64,000 nt of DNA, taken from the NCBI GenBank assembly GCA_001632425.1, contig KV425578.1, forward strand, positions 151,165-215,164. The letters are read 5' to 3'. The DNA is from Neolentinus lepideus HHB14362 ss-1 (Eukaryota > Basidiomycota > Agaricomycetes > Gloeophyllales > Gloeophyllaceae). Under the pieces are notes generated by a model. The model was not told the origin of the DNA and searched no databases. It saw only the letters and a list, made by a program, of their open reading frames with translations. Both the position numbers and the translations under genes were made by a program. Below are positions 56,806 through 64,000 of this stretch, in pieces. Numbering within the stretch: position 1 is the stretch's first letter; each line of letters opens with the position of its first letter.

Positions 56806-57790
56806 TCACGGGTCAAAGTTTGGACGACGGTATGTCGATTTGATATGAGATGAGGTCTGAATCGGATCAATCGCTCGGTCACTAAAGCAGCCTAGTGTCG
56901 CCGCATAGATCTCACTCTCCGTTATTGGGATGAGCATCCTTGCAAGCCTAGCTCGCACAGTCAGAAGGAGATCTCCCAAGGCACGTGCAAGCACCTTACT
57001 CAGTGTGTTTGGGATGTCGAGCGTATATTCTGTCTCATGCTTCGAGAGATCTGGCTTGTGTAACAGGAGCAACTAAACGTACCTGAACGCTATCTTGCTG
57101 TCACACTCCATGGTGAGTGCTGCGATTCACTTTGTTGGGTTATTGAGCGTCCGAGGTTCATGGGAGCTCATGTCTTACCGAAGTCATATCCATGACTTTC
57201 CGATGGGTATAAGGGAGGTCCTGCTTCCAAGTTATTGACTTGAGGGATGCCTTGGAGTAGCGCGACCGTTCTCTTGTACGCTTGAAGCTTAACATCCCTA
57301 GGGGTACCAGATGCAAATTTGAGGAGTGTTGAACGAGCGGTCAGCATAACAAGACCGGAACCGACTGCGCAATGGACAGACCTATGTGTTGAATGAGTGG
57401 CATGTTATGTAAATGAAAGACAATGGGGGAAACTGGGTTCATCTTGCAAGATTCAGCCCGGGTCTGTATTAGTACTACCTGGATGCCCATACGCATCAGT
57501 GAAGAATGTTATTTGCCACGCATCGGTAACTTCCGCTCGTGACCGACACTGAGGGTCATTCGTCGTTTATCAGAACAGCGGCGAATCCCTCGGCCAATTG
57601 CACGGGCAGTTGACACTGAACTGTTTGCAGGACTCTGAATCAAGCATTAGCTGCCGAATCGGCGTACATACTAGCATCCGGCGTTTCGCCGCTTCCACCT
57701 CGGTCAAGCGAAGAACGTCATCTAACCAATCAACGTTCAACGAGTGCAGGAATTGCACCGAGGTCGTCAGGATTAAGTGGTAACGTATCG
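56806..57790 (-). CDS. Possible hypothetical gene, divergent to the SET gene
   Basis: A chain of protein-like minus-strand segments separated by plausible short introns: LHSLNVDWLDDVLRLTEVEA, AEVTDAWQITFFTDAYGHPG, SVHCAVGSGLVMLTARSTLL then KFASGTPRDVKLQAYKRTVA, GIPQVNNLEAGPPLYPSESH then GYDF followed by GTAAGA, and MECDSKIAF. No family is recognised and I could not fix a start, a stop or all splice sites. It could be a real unknown gene or a pseudogene. Confidence 0.35.
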
Positions 57791-57829
57791 TTGCGCCTGT
57801 AGCCGAGCAACATATCGAAATATAGTGGT

Positions 57830-59867
57830 ATGCGAGGCCCACACGATCTGTGGAAAGTATCAGACACGGAAGAGGAAGATTTCGGCGATGACACCGACGA
57901 ATGGCCAGTAGACGGTATTGTTGGGGAGGAGGTCGACCTGATGGGAGTATCCAGGTATACTATCCTCCCTTTGATCTGGGATTCGACGCTAATAATGCAA
58001 GCGTAGATACGAAGTACGGCCAAGCTGCTTTAAAGTACCCGAGTTTCAGAGTTCATTCATTCTAGGTTCGCTGGGACAATTGGAAACGGCAAGATGGGAC
58101 TAATACTACGTGGACAAAACGAATGCATGATCGGCCTGACTTAATTGAAAACTGGGTCAAATATCAAGAAAAGAAACGGAAGAGAGCTGCCAAAGAGAGT
58201 ACTGATGTGGTCCTGGAGCCCCTCAATATCATAGACGTTCACAATATTAGAACTGCCAAGTGCTCACAGGCGATTGAAGAGAAGATAGAAAGGCGTCAAA
58301 GTACTAATCTTGCACGATTTGCGAATTGGGATCTCGTAGGAAGAGCCTCGACTAGCAGATCCTCTACCGCCCGTTCAGAATCCTCGCGGTCTAAACGCAG
58401 CTGGTCGTCAACAATTGACCTCGAAGATGATGACCCTTATCCACATGCCAGTCATGATTTCACCTTCCCTGTGCGCATTGGTCTATCGTTGTATAATTAT
58501 GGACCTAACAAAGCATGTCTAGCGCCTCCCATCACTCAGTGAGAAGTGGAACAGTGCCGCCAGGGCGACTGGGGCAGCTTCAATCAGCATTACTAACGAA
58601 ATCGATGACGAGATCATTCCGCCAGTTATCGACGACTTCGAGTACCTCGAGAATCGGTATTCGTAGTGAGTATCAATATTGCTCAATAATTTTACTCACC
58701 GTCGTTGCAGTCTGTTGACATAAGTCTAGTCCAGAGGACATCAGTTCACTGGTCGCTCATCCTGAAGACTTCCTTGTCAGCTGTGATTGCAAGTTTTGCA
58801 CGGATGCCGCAAATTGCGAATGTCAAGAAGCATTGGACGTTGACCACGACAGGATGTTTGCATATACACCCGAGGTGCAGTGTTACCTAATTACTCCCAT
58901 CATTCCTTACCCATGTTCGTCAAGGGTCTGTTCACTTTTCGAATTCCTCCAGGGTTTGAGGTGATTGAATGCAACATGGTAGAGTTTCCTGCACCTTCTA
59001 CGCAAATGTTTTTGACTTGCTATAGAATTGTAAATGCCAAAAGCACGGGCGTTGCATCAATCGCGTTGCGCAGAAGCCTCGGGACACGCCCATAGACATT
59101 TTCAAGACCGAAGATCGCGGCTGGGGCGCTCGGGCCACCGTCGACTTGCCGAAAGGCAAGGTCCTCGGTATCTACACCGGGTATGCACACCCGTTGTTCT
59201 GCCCAACCGTCCATGCAAGTGTTCATTTACCTCCATCTCAGCCGTGTAATGTCAGATCGCATTCATTCATCCGGACCTTTCTGGAAATTAACTCGGATCG
59301 GGGCTATTTAGACATCGGGAAGAACTCGAGAACTTGGTGCCGGGACACAAATCTTACACATTCAACCTCGACGCCCGTGAGTACCCTGAAGACGAGGATC
59401 CTGCGCAGAAGTACACGGTCGACGCATACGCTCGCGGTAGTGGAGTATTCTCTTTAGATGTGGCCGACCATCCACTCATCTTGATCTCATGCCAGGTAAC
59501 TGGACGCGATTTATCAAGTGAGCTCCATCGAATTCATGTCCGGTGAATTCATTCATCTCCGCTCATAGCCACTCTTGTTCTCCCAATGTGCAAGTATATC
59601 CAGTGGTATACGATACCATCCCCGAGGTAAGTCTCGCGATCCCAAGTCCGGCTATCGGCTAATCAGTGAGACTTGTAGCAAAACATTCCGTACCTGGCTT
59701 TCGTGACGATAGTTGACATCCCAGCGTACAACGAACTGCTACTGGATTACGACCCCGCCTTTGTGCCTCAAGCAGTAAAAGGCAAGAAAAAGCATAGTCG
59801 ACCGAGCAAAACAGCAGTCCCTTGTGCTTGCGGAGCAGCAAACTGCCGCGGCTGGTTGCAATACTAA
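57830..59867 (+). CDS. SET-domain histone methyltransferase (H3K9 SUV39/Clr4-like) with chromodomain-like N-terminus
   Basis: Probable nuclear lysine methyltransferase. The start [20 protein letters not shown] leads into [20 protein letters not shown], which resembles the aromatic core of a chromodomain and is interrupted by introns next to YEV. After a basic region the pre-SET Cys clusters appear: [19 protein letters not shown] and later [13 protein letters not shown] residues near 59020-59060. The SET core begins [34 protein letters not shown]. It continues [36 protein letters not shown], then [20 protein letters not shown] (the cofactor-binding NHSC motif), [20 protein letters not shown], and ends with post-[18 protein letters not shown]. 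This order matches H3K9 methyltransferases. Many short introns; some junctions at 58540-59060 are provisional. Confidence 0.88.
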
Positions 59868-60026
59868 TAGTGTGTATCGTTGAAGCATAATCATTAGGTA
59901 TAAGATATATAAAAGTACACAGATCCTACACAAGCAGATAGTCTGTAAGTGGGTACTCCATAGACAAGCATGTGCGCAAAAGCACATATATCAATTCTAG
60001 GTCGCATCAAGTCAAAGTCCAAGCCG

Positions 60027-62343
60027 CTACCCCAGGTGCAGCTTCTTCAATATCGCTCCCCAACCCTGTATACCCTCCTGGTGACCGAGGTGTATATGCA
60101 CACGCCCGTCGTTTGCCTCCTGTCGCCTCCGCGGACGAGACATATCGAACGAACCAGGCATCGCCAGCTCCTCTTCCTCCTCCTGCGTCAGCGCATCGTC
60201 ACTCCGCTCCTTCTCGTGAACGCCTTCCTCCTGCTCCTTCTCGTGAGCGCCTCCCTCCTGCTCTTCCGTCGCCTGCACCGCCTCCTGGTGGATATCACGC
60301 TGCTCCGCGGTGTCCTTCCCGTGCAACGGTCCCTCACCCTCATCCTCCCGCTTAAGTACATGCGCCCCACTCGGGCCCTCACCCCCCTCCCCCTCCCCGC
60401 CCACCGGCACGACATTGACATTATCGTTCTCCCCCGGCGGTCCCCCACCCAACCTGCGCTCACCCTCTTCCCCGCCCTCCTCCTCGCCCGTTATCCACCC
60501 CCCACTGCTCGCGCTCGCCACACTACTCCGGCTCGCAGTCCGGCTGAGGCGCCCCACCGCGAGCGCGCCCCGGATCGCCTGCCGCCACTTGCCGCGCGCG
60601 TCGAAGTTGTCGCGCAGCCCGGACAGGTCGTGCTCCACCGGCGGCGTGCGCGCGGTGAGCCACTAATCCCGCTCGTGATCAGCTAGCTGGACAGAGGGGG
60701 GCTCGATAGGACGTAAACGTACCGCGTGTTTCAGCGCCTCCGCGGCCGACGGGCGTTCATCTGGTTTCGGATTGAGCAGGTATCGGATAAAGTCCTTCGC
60801 TAACGGCAGCCCATTAATGCGTCGTTTCATTCACAAGAGAAACGGACGCACCCTCCCCAGACACGTTCTTCCAGTACCGCTCGTGGAACTCGACGCGCGC
60901 CGCCTCCGTCTCGCGGATGAGCTCCTTCGCGTCGTCCGAGCGGAACGGCGAGTACCCGCACAGCAGGACGTACGTGATGATCCTGCACAAATACATCAAT
61001 TAATTATCCTCATGTCATTCCAAGTTCAAGGTAGCTGAGGGACGCACCCCGTCGACCAGACGTCGACCTTCTTCCCGTGCCCGGCCTTGGTGAGCACCTC
61101 GGGTGCGACGTACCCGAAGCTCCCTGCGAGCGAGGTGAGCTGCTCCGTCGCGGAGTGCAGGTGTTTCGCGCTATTCCAGGCAGGCGGCTATCAGTCAGAT
61201 TGCGCGGAGTAAGTATCAGGCTAGCTTACATGCCAAAGTCCGCGATGACGATGTCCGAGTCTGCGGCCTTGGTGCGGTAAAGGATGTTCTCCGGTCTGCG
61301 AGGAGACGAGAGGTGAGTGAGAGATAAGTGAGGGGTGGGTGGATCGGGCGTACTTGAGGTCCCGGTGGACGATGTCGTGCTCGTGGAGGTACTTGACTCC
61401 TGAGAGAATCGAACTAGACACCGGGGATGACTGACTGCTTCGAGTTGAGCTGAGGGAAAGACCTACCGGACCACAAGCACCGCGTCCCCTTCAGTGAACT
61501 TGCCCTACAAATCAGAAACAAGACAAAAGTACACGTCAACAAAGTTTACGACGAGAACGTGGCCCCGCGCCTTCAAGAATGCGCTCCCGCAGCTTTCAGC
61601 CGCAGATTTCGCTGCCCAGTCGAGGCCCGCGGTCGGAAAGCAGCGGGACCGAACCCTTGTTCGCACAAGGACGGGTGGGCGGGTGGGCGGCGACTTACCT
61701 GCTTGCTGATACGCTCAAACAGCTCCCCGCCCATGGCGAGCTCAAAGGCCAGATAGTACTTCGAGCGCGATTCGAACCACTCGTAGAATTTGACCTGACA
61801 GACGGTGCGATCAGCATTAATGACGGTGCTGTCCATATGGAGTTACTCACAATATTCGGGTGATCCAGCCCCTTCAAAACGTCCATCTCGCTCCATACGC
61901 TCGCCTCATTCCCCTTCACCTTCTTCTTCGGTATTACCTTGAGCGCCACCTCCTTCGTCATATGGCTCTCCGGCGCATTGCCCTTCTTCTTGGACTGGTG
62001 TGAAGCATTGTTTTTTTCAGAATTGGTCCGCGATAGTGTGTTTATGGAAGGAGACGTGGACGAGGACGTGGACGAGGACGAGGACGACGGGTGGACAAAG
62101 TATTCAGACGCAGCAGCTCCTCGCAGGGCAACAGGCGTTTGGCCGGCTGGAACATGCCAGGTGGCTCTCTACATAGGGGTGATCCGTGAAAGGTGAATGA
62201 ACGCTGCGTCAGAAACGTACCATGACCTTCCCGAACGTGCCCTCTCCTAGTTGCTCCTTAAGTTCATAGTTCTTCTTCTTTGAGAAACTGGGCGGCTGGG
62301 GTAGCAAACTCGGCAAGTGCAGCTTGCTCGAGCTGTGCGACAT
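60027..62343 (-). CDS. CaMK-type serine/threonine protein kinase
   Basis: Calcium/calmodulin-dependent kinase-like enzyme. The first in-frame ATG (62343) begins [39 protein letters not shown] is the glycine loop, followed after an intron by [21 protein letters not shown] Ser/Asn/Lys-rich insert of about 60 residues precedes [14 protein letters not shown], which holds the ATP-binding Lys. Then [59 protein letters not shown] (catalytic loop), [12 protein letters not shown] (DFG), [14 protein letters not shown] and [20 protein letters not shown] follow. The tail begins [20 protein letters not shown] and [15 protein letters not shown], which resembles a calmodulin-binding/autoinhibitory helix. 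It ends in a long Gly/Glu-rich region and [16 protein letters not shown]. It converges on the SET gene, 159 bases between stops. Confidence 0.9.
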
Positions 62344-63088
62344 GGGCGAAGAATTTGAACTTTGGGTAGTATCGGCTTTCACCGGTATTCTGGATGTATT
62401 CAAGTGGCCGTCGTCGGGCCTGTGAAACCTTTTGTTGGCGGTTGTTGGCCGCTGTACAATTGGGCTCGATCAGCCGCCCAATGCCAAGTCCATCGTTGGG
62501 ATAATATTCTGGGCGATGGTGCTCAGGGTCCGACAGACGTCATCACTGTGCCTGGGGTCCTTCCCCGTGTGGACCCACAAAGCTAGTCTTCTTCCAAACG
62601 TGTACGTATGTTTGACAAGATTGTTGTTTCTTTCTTCTGCCAACGTTTCTAGATCTACTAGCGATTTTATGCCTTGTAAACTGTCAAATTTCCAGATAAG
62701 CCGGACAATTTGCCGTAAACAGACATCCCAATAAATGGGTTACGCATTCTCCCCTCATATTTCTTCATTATATTTCGCTGCGCAGTCCACGCCCATGCGA
62801 TCACGAAGACTCCCTTGTAACCACCGAAACTCGATCATACCCGTCCATCGGCGCGCAGTTTGGAGAGTCCCTGATCTTCCTGAACCGCAGCTTTTACCAG
62901 GATCTCAAAGCTCAACGAAACCGGTTTATCCCAATAAACGCATGAGGCATGCATTCTCAAACTGGGTCATGTCACATGTGCGTCCAGCGGCGCATTTTAG
63001 TGTCCCTGATCTTCTTGAACTTTCATCAGGATTCTAAAAGTTGAAGTAAAGCACACCTGCTTTTCGGTGTGCGCTCCCTAACAGCAAT
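62344..63088. repeat. Upstream region of the kinase with a short direct duplication
   Basis: No gene. Two diverged direct copies can be seen at about 62724-62900 and 62928-63030. Both contain ATCCCAATAAA(T/C)G, GCATTCTC and, further on, GTCCCTGATCTTC(C/T)TGAAC. The pair lies immediately upstream of the decayed carboxypeptidase. Confidence 0.5.
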
Positions 63089-64000
63089 ATGCGGTCTTTG
63101 GTACTCTTGACGACCGTCCTTGGACTGCTATGTGCCTCGACCGTCGCGATACATCGTCAAAACCCGTTCACGCTGGGGCGAGAAAGACTGGATCTGGGAC
63201 ATAGGATCAAGACGCTCAACTCCAAGAATGCTCGGACCTCGCTCAAGCTCGCGTCGTTTGATCCAGACTCTTTCAAACCACTAGCGGTCAACTGAGCGCC
63301 TTGAGCAGCAAGTTTACTACCCTTGAGCATCCGGCGTTCCCAAACATCCGCACATTCATGATCATGACAGGGCCGCTATATCCCGCTGTTCGCTTCAGCA
63401 GTATATGACCAAAACGCACAGCTCGCGGAAGCCGGCATGATGCCCGTCAATCTCGCGTCCATCATGATAGGTATATTTTCACTCTCCATCTTTGTGAAGA
63501 TGACTATTCAAGAAATACCGGCACAGGTAGCGCCTGGACGGACCAGTACAAGATGATTCTGTCGTACTACGCCTGCTGCGTCCTTGCCGCCCATCTTCGA
63601 CATCAGGTACTCCCTCATAAATGCCGACGATGCCTACCGTACTTACGTTACTCGGGCGGTACCTGTGATCGGATGCGACAGGTCGTCCCCAGATGCCAAA
63701 AACTGATGCAGACGTCGTTTTCGACTCCATAACCTGCCAGGAAGTCATGTCTATCTGCAGGGCGGAGCTTTCATAGCCAGCGGTAAACCATCCCCTTACA
63801 ACGAATATTCCCGATTGAGGTTGACGTGTGTATTGTGTATTTAGGCATGAACCCGCACCACCTGAGCAACTCTGGAAGAGGGCGGCCTTTGCTACCCAAT
63901 AATCGAGTGCGTGACAGCGACGCACACTCTTAAACCTTTACAGGCCGCACTGACCATATTATGTGTAGCACGATAGACGAGTGCCCACGACCGCGCCGTA
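63089..64000 (+). pseudogene. Serine carboxypeptidase, internally deleted relic (runs off the window)
   Basis: An intact-looking start MRSLVLLTTVLGLLCASTVA encodes a signal peptide, followed by LKLASFDPDSFKPLAVN, the counterpart of the propeptide of the gene at 54340. A stop follows at 63293. Shortly after, bases 63365-63475 encode GRYIPLFASAVYDQNAQLAE and GMMPVNLASIMI, equivalent to the region just after the GESYGG nucleophile. About 150 residues, including WTNGGPGGSSS, the oxyanion region and the nucleophilic Ser, are gone. Further remnants (VPRCQKLMQTS, SICRAEL) continue to about 63780, and a GMNPHHLS word appears at 63845. It is non-functional in this form. Confidence 0.85.

Noticed and set aside
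59970..60686. 238-residue plus-strand frame rich in Leu, Pro and Arg
   Set aside because: Antisense to the Glu/Gly-rich tail of the CaMK gene.
1..64000. CRISPR arrays, bacterial operons or a complete biosynthetic gene cluster
   Set aside because: No regularly spaced repeats. Genes are intron-rich and eukaryotic. No core synthase such as a PKS, NRPS or terpene synthase was seen.

Overview
This is a 64 kb piece of a nuclear fungal genome, most likely from a wood-decay basidiomycete (Agaricomycetes; a polypore-like fungus is my guess). The genes are cut by many short introns, mostly 50-75 nt, with GT...AG ends. The content includes a secreted AA9 lytic polysaccharide monooxygenase, AA3-type GMC oxidoreductases, a Zn2Cys6 regulator, an HMG-box regulator and a typical eukaryotic tRNA-Gly. 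There are no operons. All exon models were made by eye from splice signals and family resemblance.

Layout. 0.4-7.3 kb: two closely related GMC oxidoreductase genes facing each other tail to tail in a large inverted repeat, with a diverged direct repeat around and between them. 7.7-9.2 kb: a non-autonomous DNA transposon with terminal inverted repeats of about 312 bp. 10.5-12.1 kb: Zn2Cys6 transcription factor (-). 13.3-14.6 kb: AA9 LPMO (-). 15.9-17.1 kb: type II haloacid dehalogenase (-) with a tRNA-Gly(UCC) directly upstream. 17.8-21.3 kb: a large protein with a CDCA7-type zf-4CXXC_R1 domain (-). 21.5-22.2 kb: a cluster of GTAAGTTAC repeats. 22.8-24.4 kb: a third, truncated GMC pseudogene. 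25.2-26.8 kb: TauD/TfdA dioxygenase (+). 27.3-34.4 kb: a housekeeping block with NAP1 (-), UBP14/USP5 (-) and SSZ1 (+), the last two sharing a 170 bp divergent promoter. 35.4-37.0 kb: uridine phosphorylase (-). 37-41 kb: gene-poor. 41.2-42.7 kb: HMG-box factor (+). 45.1-46.2 kb: peroxisomal-type 2,4-dienoyl-CoA reductase (+). 47.3-47.7 kb: a MITE. 49.1 kb: a small tail-anchored protein (+). 49.9-51.8 kb: ATE1 arginyltransferase (-). 54.3-56.4 kb: secreted serine carboxypeptidase (+). 57.8-59.9 kb: SET-domain H3K9-type methyltransferase with a chromodomain-like N-terminus (+). 60.0-62.3 kb: CaMK-type kinase (-). 63.1 kb to the end: a decayed second serine carboxypeptidase (+).

Themes. The AA9 enzyme and the GMC enzymes could cooperate in oxidative plant-polymer attack, because AA3 enzymes can supply H2O2 or electrons to LPMOs. 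Three chromatin proteins (CDCA7-like, NAP1, SET methyltransferase) are present but not adjacent. Two families, GMC and S10 carboxypeptidase, show local duplication followed by decay. The most unusual structures are the palindromic GMC pair, the long-TIR transposon, a 49 bp near-perfect palindrome, the splice-donor-like repeat cluster, and an in-frame intron that interrupts the zinc cluster of the Zn2Cys6 factor.
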